Shown here: positions 52,801-60,293 of the stretch, piece after piece
Layout: each line of letters starts with the position of its first letter
How positions within the stretch are numbered: position 1 is the stretch's first letter
NCBI GenBank assembly: GCA_964570935.1
Contig: CAZMZP010000063.1
Span: 3,085-67,084 of the forward strand
Direction of reading: 5' to 3'
Length of the DNA stretch: 64,000 bases
From: JAFGJU01 sp964570935
Lineage (GTDB): Bacteria > Eisenbacteria > RBG-16-71-46 > JAFGJU01
Notes under the pieces: model-generated
Told to the model about the DNA's origin: nothing
Databases searched by the model: none
What the model saw: only the letters and a program-made list of their open reading frames with translations
Translations under genes and position numbers: made by a program

Positions 52801-52858
52801 GGAGCTGCCGGGACTCGCCGGCATCGTCGAGTCGAAGAAGATGGTGATTGTCAGATAG
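49811..52858 (+). CDS. Large secreted repeat protein with FlgD/Por-like C-terminal domain
   Basis: This 1015-residue protein has a signal peptide (LCLFCGLLALCGSLLLAAPAAAA). About 15 repeats of roughly 54 residues follow, each of the form SDGxGGAIIAWEDYRxGNxDIYAQRVxxxGxxxWxxxGxxVC, which probably build one or two beta-propellers. The last 90 residues (LDQNFPNPFNPVTKIAFTL, then CVYDIAGRVVRVL and SGVYFYGLE) form an Ig-like domain used as a C-terminal sorting signal in FCB-type bacteria (type A, T9SS-like). ATG 49811 follows GAGGAGG. Its binding partner is unknown. Confidence 0.85.
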   Translation: MGWSVLSMSLFRCLCLFCGLLALCGSLLLAAPAAAAWLPDGTPMCVLAGDQSGTRIISDGSQGAIVVWIDYRHGNADIYAQRVDGNGNPIWTPEGVPICTAAGSTSSPIIASDEAGGAVIAWDDYRNGNHDIYAQRITADGQVLWAENGIAVCTAAGYQFATSIISAGGGGVIVAWEDSRGGAYYDIYAQRINGANGASLWAADGRQICGAANSQYSPQAVSDGALGAIITWYDFRNGNYDVYAQRVNLAGTPQWTNDGVVVSAESNHQSGPMVATDGAGGAIIVWEDYRSGSNWDIYAQRLTSAGTASWTAGGVQVCSAAGNQNESQILSDASGSAIIAWTDYRGANSDIYSQRVNSAGTVQWTANGVVVCGAIDSQARPELASDGSGGAIITWDDSRPGDNSDIYAQKVISNGAMSWVQNGIAICSARDYQWYPAIVFDGFGGAIIAWEDYRSGTSTDVFAGHVDGDGNAGWTSCGVPIAVAQNNQGTIAAISDAGQGAIIVWEDYRAGNTNPGIYAQRVFSDGYRLWSKNGVAVSTAASYQTYPSAAPDGSGGLLAAWQDLRNGNYDVYAQRVSPIQAMLWRPDGAVVCSTTAGTYFPQIAPDGSGGAIVVWENLVPAGTSDIYAQRLNSSGSQTWAAAGVSVCSAANHQQEPQIISDGASGGIVAWTDLRGATVDVYAQRVDANGTPLWTPNGVVVSGAASAQNYPRVVPDGAGGAVICWKDSRSGNYDIYAQRLNSVGAAQWTANGVVVCAEAGQQQLPALLSDGAGGVIVCWEDYRSGSADIYAQRLNSSGQAQWAGGGRIVCAAADAQSGPSIVTDGNSGAIISWQDRRGGVTSDVYAQRLEPDGDVMWGTDGVAICASDLDDTRPAVVPSMPGQAIVAWTSYSTTTANDVYALSTDYIIAVHEDLVPPPVGARLAELDQNFPNPFNPVTKIAFTLREATCARLCVYDIAGRVVRVLEEGVREAGRHEVVWDGRDSSGTVVASGVYFYGLELPGLAGIVESKKMVIVR
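49940..52530 (+). repeat. About 15 tandem coding repeats of about 160 bp
   Basis: Inside the gene at 49811 the phrase DIYAQR (or DVYAQR, DIYSQR, DVFAGH) recurs 15 times at intervals of about 54 codons, for example near 50041, 50201, 50361 and 50521. The copies differ at DNA level, so the array is old rather than freshly expanded. Confidence 0.8.
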
Positions 52859-52910
52859 ACGCGTGGTCCGTACGGGGGACTGCAGGTCCAAGAATCTGTG
52901 GGGGTGCGAC

Positions 52911-54608
52911 ATGATTCTTCGGGTGCGTGTAACAGCAGCAGTTCTAATTCTGTGCGGAGTCGGCTTCTGCGTTCCGTCAGTCGTCAGTGCTGCCTGGCAG
53001 GTGAACGGCACGCCGGTCTGCAGTGCGTCGGGCGCGCAGTTCTCTCCCGCGGCATTCTCTGATGGCGCACACGGTGCTGTCGTGAGCTGGGTTGACGGAC
53101 CGGATCTCCAATGGCGCATCTTCTGCCAACGCGTAGATTCGGCGGGCGGCTCAGTCTGGGGCACGGGCGGCATCGAGGTCTTGTCCTTGGGGGAGTGGAA
53201 CTTCTATCACGTCAATTCTGACGGCAGGGGAGGGCTCCTTTGCGGTTTTGGATGCGAAGGCGGCACGCCGTCCAACCCGTATGCGAGAGATGTCTGTATG
53301 AAACACGTGACATCCGCGGGAGTGCTGGAGACATGGCAGGCCGCGTGCACGGACACTAACGACCAGTACTACCCGTGGATTTGTCCGGCCAATGTCGGCT
53401 TCTATACGAATGCCTACGCCGCGTGGTACGACACCCGGAACAGTGACCTTCGTGTTTACCTGCAGGGCTGGAGCTCGGGTAACGTACTGTGGTCGGACGG
53501 ACTGCTGGTCGGCGGATATCCGGGGGCCGACTTGCAGAACCTCATGGCCTTTGCCAGCGAGGATGACGCGGCCATCGTGGCATGGGGCGACGACAGAAAC
53601 GGAGACCGGGACATCTTCGCTCAGTGCGTGCTGCCTTGGAGCGGGTCGCCGCTCTGGGGAGAGTACGGCACGCCGGTTTTCGAGGGCGCGGGGACACAAA
53701 CGCTCACAAGACTGGTCACGGACGGCAACTCCGGGATGGTCGCACTCTGGTCCGACGCCTCGAAATATCTGTTCGCCCAGCGGCTGAACGCGTACGGCAC
53801 GAAGATGTGGGGTGAGAACGGCGACACGATCTCTGCGACCGGCAGCGCCGCGCGGGGTCAGCTCATCGCGGACGGGAAGGACGGAGGCATCTACTCCTGG
53901 AGAGAAGGCGCAAGTCCCGGTCCATACACTCTGCGCGTTCAGCGCATTGACGCCGCCGGGACTGAGCTCTGGGGTACTGATGGGGTCGCTGTTGCCTCGG
54001 GTTCGTCTGCCCAGATACAGTACATCGCGAGTGATGGAGCGAGGGGTGTCATCGTCGCCTGGATTGAGCTTACCGGCAGCAACTATGTGGTCCGTGCCCA
54101 GCGCGTAGATTCGCTGGGTACATTAGCGTGGACTCCAGGCGTGGTGACAGTTCGCAGTCTGCCAAGCTTCGCGAACACGCCGTCTATTGTCTCGGACGGA
54201 AACCACGGCGCAATCATCGTATGGGAAGACCGTCGGAACGACGCCGGCGACATATATGCCGCGCGGATCGCAGCAGACGGCACCACGATCGACGTTGGTG
54301 CGAGTCCGGTCGGCGCCCCTCTCGTCACGCGCATCGAAGGAAACGTTCCCAACCCGTTCAATCCCGTGACCAAGATCGGGTTCACTCTGCGGGATGCCGG
54401 GCAGGCGCGGCTGTGCGTGTACGACATTTCGGGCAGGTTGGTGCGGGTGTTGAAGGAAGGCCTGCTTGACACAGGCAGACACGAGGTCGTGTGGGACGGC
54501 ACTGACAGCGACGGCGGCCAAGTGGCCAGCGGAGTGTATATCTGTAGGTTGGAGGGGCCGCAGGTATCAAATGGGGCGCAGTCGAAGAAGGTGGTGGTAG
54601 TCCGATAG
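52911..54608 (+). CDS. Secreted repeat protein, paralogue of the preceding gene
   Basis: This 565-residue protein has a signal peptide (MILRVRVTAAVLILCGVGFCVPSVVSA) and looser copies of the same repeat (for example FSDGAHGAVVSWVDG, AIVAWGDDRNGDRDIFAQ and AIIVWEDRRNDAGDIYAAR). It ends with the same C-terminal domain (NVPNPFNPVTKIGFTLRDAG, CVYDISGRLVRVL, SGVYICRLEG). ATG 52911 follows GGGGGTG. It starts 52 bases after the first repeat protein and is probably in the same transcript. A hairpin terminator follows. Confidence 0.83.
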   Translation: MILRVRVTAAVLILCGVGFCVPSVVSAAWQVNGTPVCSASGAQFSPAAFSDGAHGAVVSWVDGPDLQWRIFCQRVDSAGGSVWGTGGIEVLSLGEWNFYHVNSDGRGGLLCGFGCEGGTPSNPYARDVCMKHVTSAGVLETWQAACTDTNDQYYPWICPANVGFYTNAYAAWYDTRNSDLRVYLQGWSSGNVLWSDGLLVGGYPGADLQNLMAFASEDDAAIVAWGDDRNGDRDIFAQCVLPWSGSPLWGEYGTPVFEGAGTQTLTRLVTDGNSGMVALWSDASKYLFAQRLNAYGTKMWGENGDTISATGSAARGQLIADGKDGGIYSWREGASPGPYTLRVQRIDAAGTELWGTDGVAVASGSSAQIQYIASDGARGVIVAWIELTGSNYVVRAQRVDSLGTLAWTPGVVTVRSLPSFANTPSIVSDGNHGAIIVWEDRRNDAGDIYAARIAADGTTIDVGASPVGAPLVTRIEGNVPNPFNPVTKIGFTLRDAGQARLCVYDISGRLVRVLKEGLLDTGRHEVVWDGTDSDGGQVASGVYICRLEGPQVSNGAQSKKVVVVR

Positions 54609-54641
54609 ATCGCGGGACACGGGAAAACACGTCTGGGTAGG

Positions 54642-54671
54642 GGGTCGGCACTGCGCCGACCCTATTACTTT
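54642..54671 (+). terminator. Hairpin terminator after the repeat proteins
   Basis: GGGTCGGC (54642-54649) and GCCGACCC (54655-54662) form an 8-bp stem with a 5-base loop, followed by TATTACTTT. This looks like an intrinsic terminator. Confidence 0.55.
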
Positions 54672-54720
54672 GACGGCCGTGGCGGTAATGCACAGCATTC
54701 TCCGTGTGTCGCTCGCAGGC

Positions 54721-54763
54721 CGTGTCGGTTCATGCCGGAGGTCGGAGTCGAACCGACACGGGC
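54721..54763 (-). pseudogene. Broken tRNA-Leu 3' end (T arm and acceptor), partly duplicated in inverse
   Basis: Read on the minus strand, 54761-54733 gives CGTGTCGGTTCGACTCC then GACCTCCGGCA. That is the T arm, the acceptor 3' strand CTCCGGC and the discriminator A of a typical bacterial tRNA-Leu. No CCA and no anticodon, D arm or 5' acceptor are next to it. On the plus strand CGTGTCGGTT (54721-54730) repeats part of the T arm, making a 10-bp inverted repeat with AACCGACACG (54751-54760). Such remnants are often left by integration at tRNA genes. Confidence 0.5.
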
Positions 54764-54970
54764 GCAGGGTAAGGAACGCAGGACGCCGCAAGCAGCAAGC
54801 CGCACACCGCAAGCCGCACGCAGAACCCCACATATCTCCCACAGTCAGGCGGCATGACCGCTGCTCGGGCGTAAGGCTCTCCTTCGTAGGGCGCCAAGAC
54901 ACCAATCGTATGCGGTAGTAGGGGTTATTGCGCCCAATCTCCTTCAAGCTGCGAATTGTGACGAATGACA

Positions 54971-54999
54971 TTGACATAGAAGGTCACTAATGTTATAGT
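54971..54999 (+). promoter_or_regulatory. Consensus sigma-70 type promoter (TTGACA-N17-TATAGT)
   Basis: A perfect TTGACA at 54971-54976 and TATAGT at 54994-54999 are separated by 17 bases. The start near 55006 gives a leader of about 268 bases before the gene at 55274. In the leader, GGTCG/CGACC and CCCTC...GAGGG can form small stems (55069-55120 region). Confidence 0.75.
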
Positions 55000-55172
55000 G
55001 CAATTAGTGCGCTTACTATCAGCTTTCCAACAAGTGATTAAACAGTCACATATATAGAAGATAAGGCCGGTCGCGCGCAACCGACCCTCCATGGAAGCAT
55101 GTGAGAGGGCGGGGAATCACATCGGCCGCGGCATCTTGATTCACGGCTGGGACTATGTCGAAGGAGGAGGTG

Positions 55173-55289
55173 ATGTTGTCCGCCTGGCATCGCTTTGAAC
55201 CCGGGTGCCAGGATAGTTGTGAGAGGAGTTGGATTATCATTGCTTTGGGTCGTGTGGAGGAAGGAGGCTTCCTATGCGCAGAATGCTAA
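55173..55289 (+). CDS. Possible 38-codon leader peptide
   Basis: ATG 55173 follows AAGGAGGAGGTG, a strong ribosome-binding site. It opens a 38-codon frame (MLSAWHRFEPGCQDSC...) whose stop overlaps the first codons of the exported-protein gene at 55274. Such an arrangement would couple translation of the two. No homologue is recognised, so it may be chance. Confidence 0.25.
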   Translation: MLSAWHRFEPGCQDSCERSWIIIALGRVEEGGFLCAEC

Positions 55290-55987
55290 TTGTGTTACTT
55301 ATGCTTGCTCTTGTGGCGACTCTTCCGGGGTGGGCCGGGGCCACTCCCGTAACCGGCACGTACTATTCGGCCTTCCGTGGAGGCGCCGTGCTCAACGGTC
55401 ACGTCTCGGTCTCACGGCAGTTCCCCAATTCGGGCAACCCTAAGGTATTTCATGGCCAGTCGTGGAACGGCTCCGCACTGGGCACCCAGTGGGAGATTCG
55501 GTGTGGCGTGGAAACTACCTCGGTTCCGCCGGACAGCACGAACTTCAACAAGATCACCGGCACAGGGGTGATCGTGTATCACCAGACCTTCCAGGGGGGA
55601 ACATTCTCGCTCTATTACGATGCGGCGGTGGGCTGGGGTTCCGGGTCGGGGACGTTGTTCACTACCTTGGCCACAACGCAGGTCACGTTTGTCAACTTCT
55701 TCCCCGTCGCTTCGAGCTTCACTGCTTACACCAGCGGCACGTTTGGCCCGCCGGACGGCAACTGCGCGCTCACTTTTGCCATGTCCAACGGGTTCGGGGT
55801 GGGGGAAACGCCATATCTGCAGAAGCCGGCGACCTACCCGACGTTCCTTGCCGCCGACTGCTCACCCGCTGACGCAAACCACCAGTTTGGCATCTGGGCC
55901 GACGCCAATGACATCATCGCCAATATCTTCTGTTCAATTCCAGTGCAGGACGACACGTGGGGGAGGATAAAGGCACTTTACAGATAA
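55274..55987 (+). CDS. Exported protein of unknown function with WGxIKxLYR C-terminus
   Basis: This 237-residue protein has a signal peptide (MRRMLIVLLMLALVATLPGWAGA) and a beta-rich, Thr/Gly/Phe-rich mature part (GTYYSAFRGGAVLNGHVSVS, TFSLYYDAAVGWGSGSGTLF). Four Cys residues follow the signal peptide. I do not recognise the domain. It ends DDTWGRIKALYR, matching the tail of the protein at 1388-2086. ATG 55274 follows AGGAGG by 6 bases. The gene stands alone behind its promoter and leader and ends near a perfect hairpin. Confidence 0.78.
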   Translation: MRRMLIVLLMLALVATLPGWAGATPVTGTYYSAFRGGAVLNGHVSVSRQFPNSGNPKVFHGQSWNGSALGTQWEIRCGVETTSVPPDSTNFNKITGTGVIVYHQTFQGGTFSLYYDAAVGWGSGSGTLFTTLATTQVTFVNFFPVASSFTAYTSGTFGPPDGNCALTFAMSNGFGVGETPYLQKPATYPTFLAADCSPADANHQFGIWADANDIIANIFCSIPVQDDTWGRIKALYR

Positions 55988-56030
55988 CCGACTTAGTGTT
56001 GTTTACCCCGGAGCTTCGTTGGTGAGGTTG

Positions 56031-56057
56031 GAGGGGCCGGCGTGACGCCGGCCCCTC
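56031..56057. terminator. 12-bp perfect hairpin between convergent genes
   Basis: GAGGGGCCGGCG (56031-56042) and CGCCGGCCCCTC (56046-56057) pair fully around TGA. It lies between the gene ending at 55987 and the RND gene ending at 56064, and could end transcription from both sides although T runs are poor. Confidence 0.6.
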
Positions 56058-56063
56058 TTGCCA

Positions 56064-59000
56064 TTATGCCCTCTTCGACCGCCGGTGCGCCAGCCTGTCC
56101 ATCAAGCTGTACACGCACGGGATCAGGAACAGGGTGAAGATGGTCGAGCAGAAGAGCCCGCCGATCGACGCGATGGCCATCGGCGCGCGGAACTCGGCAA
56201 TCGCGCCGAAACCGAGGGCCAACGGCAGCATGGCGGCGATGGCGGCGATGTTCGTCATGACGATCGGGCGGAATCTGGTGGGGCAGGCCTCCAGCAATGC
56301 CTCGCGCAGGCCGCGGCCCCGTTTGCGTAGCGTGTTGGTGTAGTCTAGCATCAGGATTGCGTTGTTGACCACGATGCCCACCAGCATTATCAACGCCATT
56401 AGCGAGAATATGCTGACGGTCCGGCCCGTGACGAAGAGGCCCAGGAACACTCCGACCGCGCCCAGCGGAATCGTGAGCATTATCGTGAACGGGTGAACAT
56501 AGGATTCCAGCATGGCGGCCATCAGCATGTAGGTGAGGACGATCGCCAGTATGAGGGCCTGGAAGAGCGAGCCGAATGACTCCTCCATCACCTCAGCCAT
56601 TCCGCCGAAGTAGATTCTGTATCCGGACGGCACGTCGAGCTGGTCCGTCTTACCGCGTATCTGTCCCACCATCCCGCCGAGGCTGCCGCGAGCGATGTTC
56701 GCGCTCACAGTGACCATGCGCTGCCTGTTCTTCCGGACGACCTGCGTCGGCCCCTCGTCGTAGCTGACTGCGGCGAGCTCGGTCACCGGAACCATGTTGT
56801 CCCCGGCCTTGATCAGAAGAGCGCCCACCTTCTCCACGTTGCTTCTGTCGGCCTCGGCGAGCTTCACTCTGATGTCGTATTCTTCGTCCCTCTCCCTGTA
56901 CTTGGAGGCGACCGTCCCGGTCAGAAAGCTGCGCGTCAGCATGGCCACCGTCGCGGTCGAGACTCCGTAGTCGGCGCACTTCTCGCGGTTCGGGATCACC
57001 TTTATCTCGGGTTTGCCCAGCCGCCAGCTTGTGTCCACGTCAACTGTGCCGGGGGTCTCCTCGACTATGGTGGCGACCCTGTTGGCCAGGTCGTTCAGGA
57101 GAGACATTTCGTTTCCCGTGACTTCTATCTGGATGTCCTTCTCTCCGCCTCCTCCCATCGTCGATGCAGTGTTCACGGTCAGCTTCGCCGACGGGATGTG
57201 AGTGAGCGCGGCCCTGAAGGCGTCGGCGATCTCCTTGTCGGTCCTGTGGCGCTCGGACTTGTTGACCAGGCGAACGAGCACGTCGCCAAGGTTCACGCCG
57301 CCCCCGACGCCCACCTCGCTCTCAGTGCTGCCGATGGACGAGAACACCGCGTCTGTTTCCGGAATCGACCTGACGACCTTCTCGACCTGCTCTATGGCCT
57401 TTTCTGTTTCAGTCAAGTTCGAGCCTACGGGCATCTCCAGAGTCACAGTTATCATGCCCTGGTCGGACTCGCCGAAGAACTCAGAACCGATGAGGGGGAC
57501 CAGAGCCAGGCTCAGGACGAACAGTCCGGCGCAGATCCCGACGACCCGCCACCTGCGGTTCAGCGACCAGTCGAGCGCAGTTCTGTATCCATGAGCGACT
57601 CTGTCGTAAGACGCATCCCACGCATTGAAGAACCTCTCCAGGAATGGAATTCCGAAATGAGCCGGCCCGGCCGACTTGGACTTGAGCATCTTGGACGCAA
57701 GCATCGGAGTCAGCGTGAACGACACGATGAGCGAAACGAACGTGGCGAACGTCACCGTGAGGCCGAATTCCTTGAAGATCTGACCGATGATGCCGCGCAT
57801 GAAGGCGATGGGCACGAACACCACGATGTTCGTCAGAGTGGAAGCGAGCACGGCGAGCGCGATCTCGGACGTGCCTTCCTCGGCGGCCTCGGCGGGACTC
57901 TTGCCCATGTCCCTGTACCGATATATGTTCTCCATGACCACGAGGGCGTTGGCCACCAGTATCCCTACGCACAACCCGAGTCCCATCAGTGTCATGGTGT
58001 TGATTGTGTAGCCCGCAAAATAGAGAAAGCTGTAGGTCGAGACGACCGACATGGGCATTGCGACGCCGGCTATCACGACGCCCTGCCAGCTGTGAACGAA
58101 CAGGAAAAGCACGAGAGCGGTGAGAGCGATGCCCCAGACGATGCTGCTGTTCACGTCGGCCACGGAATCCTTGATGAAAGTCGACCTGTCCCTGGCCACT
58201 TCCATGCGCACGTCCGGCGGGAGCGTCTTCTTCAGCCGGTCTATCATCCGGTACACTTCGTTCGCGGCCTTGACTGTGTTGGCGTCGGAGCGCTTCTGAA
58301 GGGTGATGCCCACGGTCTCTTCGCCGTTGAACCGCGCCATCTCGCGGACCTCTTCGTAGGTGTCCTCGACCGAGGCGATGTCGCCGAGGCGTATGGGGGG
58401 GCCTCCTTCCCTCTGGACCAGCACGTTCCTTATCTCGTCTACATTGGCGAACTCTCCTTCGACCCTCACGCCGTATTCCTTGGCCTCCTGAACTATGTGG
58501 CCGCCCGGAATGTTCAGGTTCTCGGCGGCTATGGCGGCGACCACCTCCATTATCGAGAGGCCGTAGCCCTTGAGCTTTTCCTTGCCGACGGAGACCAGGA
58601 TTTCGCGCTTCCTGCCGCCCACCACGCTTATCGCGGCCAGGCCCTCCACCTTGGACAGCTCGAGCTTTATGGTCCTGTCGGCGATTTCGTAGGTCTCCTG
58701 AAGAGGACGCTTGCTCGACACGGAGAGGTTCATGATGGGGTAAGCGCCGAAGTCGAACTTACTGATGGTGGGCGCCTCCACGTCCTCGGGTAGCTCTCCC
58801 AGGATCGCGTCCAGCTTCTCCTTCACGTCGATGGCCGCGAAGTCCACTTCGGTCTCGAGGGTGAATTCTATCAGGACGACCGAAACGCCCTCTTGCGAGT
58901 AAGACCAGATGTTCTTGAGGCCGGACGTGGCGCTGACCGCGTCTTCGATGGGCTTAGACACCAGAGTCTCTATTTCCTCGGGACCCGCCCCCGGGTACAC

Positions 59001-59147
59001 GGTGACGACGCTCACGTAAGGGAACTCGATTTCGGGCATAAGGTCTATCGGAAGCCGGACGTATGAGAAAACGCCGATGACCACAAACAGCAGGAGCATC
59101 ATTGTCACGAGGACTGGTTTTCGGACCGAAAGTTGTGCGAGGAACAT
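56064..59147 (-). CDS. RND-family efflux transporter inner-membrane subunit
   Basis: This 1027-residue protein is AcrB/HAE1-like: an N-terminal membrane helix, LPIDLMPEIEFPYVSV, two large periplasmic loops and twelve membrane segments in all. It is the proton-driven pump of a tripartite efflux system. The TM4 motif reads GILVANALVVMEN (Ala399, Asn400), where most members have VDDAIVVVEN or VDNAIVV with proton-relay Asp. TM10 reads GIVVNNAILMLDYTN. The proton path may therefore differ. It is the last gene of the tetR-tolC-adaptor-RND operon, 12 bases after the adaptor. Substrate is unknown. Confidence 0.93.
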   Translation of the reverse strand: MFLAQLSVRKPVLVTMMLLLFVVIGVFSYVRLPIDLMPEIEFPYVSVVTVYPGAGPEEIETLVSKPIEDAVSATSGLKNIWSYSQEGVSVVLIEFTLETEVDFAAIDVKEKLDAILGELPEDVEAPTISKFDFGAYPIMNLSVSSKRPLQETYEIADRTIKLELSKVEGLAAISVVGGRKREILVSVGKEKLKGYGLSIMEVVAAIAAENLNIPGGHIVQEAKEYGVRVEGEFANVDEIRNVLVQREGGPPIRLGDIASVEDTYEEVREMARFNGEETVGITLQKRSDANTVKAANEVYRMIDRLKKTLPPDVRMEVARDRSTFIKDSVADVNSSIVWGIALTALVLFLFVHSWQGVVIAGVAMPMSVVSTYSFLYFAGYTINTMTLMGLGLCVGILVANALVVMENIYRYRDMGKSPAEAAEEGTSEIALAVLASTLTNIVVFVPIAFMRGIIGQIFKEFGLTVTFATFVSLIVSFTLTPMLASKMLKSKSAGPAHFGIPFLERFFNAWDASYDRVAHGYRTALDWSLNRRWRVVGICAGLFVLSLALVPLIGSEFFGESDQGMITVTLEMPVGSNLTETEKAIEQVEKVVRSIPETDAVFSSIGSTESEVGVGGGVNLGDVLVRLVNKSERHRTDKEIADAFRAALTHIPSAKLTVNTASTMGGGGEKDIQIEVTGNEMSLLNDLANRVATIVEETPGTVDVDTSWRLGKPEIKVIPNREKCADYGVSTATVAMLTRSFLTGTVASKYRERDEEYDIRVKLAEADRSNVEKVGALLIKAGDNMVPVTELAAVSYDEGPTQVVRKNRQRMVTVSANIARGSLGGMVGQIRGKTDQLDVPSGYRIYFGGMAEVMEESFGSLFQALILAIVLTYMLMAAMLESYVHPFTIMLTIPLGAVGVFLGLFVTGRTVSIFSLMALIMLVGIVVNNAILMLDYTNTLRKRGRGLREALLEACPTRFRPIVMTNIAAIAAMLPLALGFGAIAEFRAPMAIASIGGLFCSTIFTLFLIPCVYSLMDRLAHRRSKRA

Positions 59148-59159
59148 TCTTCGATTACC

Positions 59160-60227
59160 TCATTCCGCTTCGACTATGTTCACTGTCTCCCCACCCCTGA
59201 GGAGCTCGTATCCCTTCACGACGATGCGGTCGCCGGGCTTGAGTCCTTCCACCACCTCGACTACTCGTGCGTTAGTGAGGCCCAGTGTCACGCGACGCAG
59301 CTCGGCCGTGCCGTTCGCGGCAACCATGAACACGCTGAGCCGGCCGTCCCTGGTAACGATGGCCTGTGTCGGCACGACTATGGCGTCCTTCCTGTGGGCC
59401 GCCTGAACGGCGACGGTCGCGAACGAGCCGGGCTTCAAAACCCGCGAGGTGTTGTCCGCCGTGACCTCGACCCTGAAAGTCCTGGTGTCCGGGTCGGCCG
59501 ACGACGAGATCATAGTCACGGTTCCGGGGATTTCTCCGCCTTCGGCGGTGCGTACGAACGCCGGGGCGCCTGCGGAAAGTTCCTGAAGGTCCGCCCCGCT
59601 GGCCTTCACAATGACCTTCACCCTGTCGTACCTGGCCACCGTGCAAACGACCGCGCCGACTCCGACCGTCTCTCCTTCGGTCACGTTCACTGACGTGACC
59701 ACGCCGTCAATGGGAGAGATGACTTCGACGATTGACCTGGCCGCCTCGAAATTCGCGCGGGCGACCTCGAGACCCGTCTGGGCCTTCTCGAACATCTGTT
59801 CGGAAATCGCTCCCTGCTCGAGCAGCGCCTGCATCCTGGCGAAGTCCTTCTCGGCGTCATCCAGGGCGGCCTTCGCCTGCCTGTACTGAGCAGTGGGGTT
59901 GCTGGTGTCGAACGCGACCAGGACCTGTCCCTTGCTGACGCGCTGCCCAACGGAAGCGCCCACCCGCACCACTCGCTCGGTGGTCTTGCTGATGAGGTCC
60001 GACTGGACGATGCCCTGAACGGTGCCGGTCAGCTCTATCGACTCGGATATGCCGCCAACGCCGACGGTGTCTATCGAGACCGGGATGCCCTGCTGGCTCT
60101 GGAGCTCCGCTATGCTCTTGGTCGCGGGTTTCCTGGCCTGCTGCCAGAATCGGTTCCCGACCACCACGGCCAGAACCGCGACTATAACCACGACGATTAT
60201 CGTGTTTCTCTTTGACGTTCTTTTCAT
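59160..60227 (-). CDS. RND efflux periplasmic adaptor
   Basis: This 355-residue membrane-fusion protein has one N-terminal anchor (IIVVVIVAVLAVVVGNRFW), a biotinyl-lipoyl-like half (VRVGASVGQRVSKGQVLVAFD), a coiled-coil hairpin (AQYRQAKAALDDAEKDFARM and on), the second lipoyl half (ISPIDGVVTSVNVTEGETVG), and beta-barrel and membrane-proximal domains (VPTQAIVTRDGRLSVFMV). It bridges the RND pump and the TolC-like channel. ATG 60227 follows GGAGGAG about 10 bases upstream. Confidence 0.93.
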   Translation of the reverse strand: MKRTSKRNTIIVVVIVAVLAVVVGNRFWQQARKPATKSIAELQSQQGIPVSIDTVGVGGISESIELTGTVQGIVQSDLISKTTERVVRVGASVGQRVSKGQVLVAFDTSNPTAQYRQAKAALDDAEKDFARMQALLEQGAISEQMFEKAQTGLEVARANFEAARSIVEVISPIDGVVTSVNVTEGETVGVGAVVCTVARYDRVKVIVKASGADLQELSAGAPAFVRTAEGGEIPGTVTMISSSADPDTRTFRVEVTADNTSRVLKPGSFATVAVQAAHRKDAIVVPTQAIVTRDGRLSVFMVAANGTAELRRVTLGLTNARVVEVVEGLKPGDRIVVKGYELLRGGETVNIVEAE

Positions 60228-60293
60228 TTGTCGAGATCTCCTCCGGTTGTCATCAGTGCTGCGGCACCGGACGCCCCGTGGGCGCTCCGCGCA

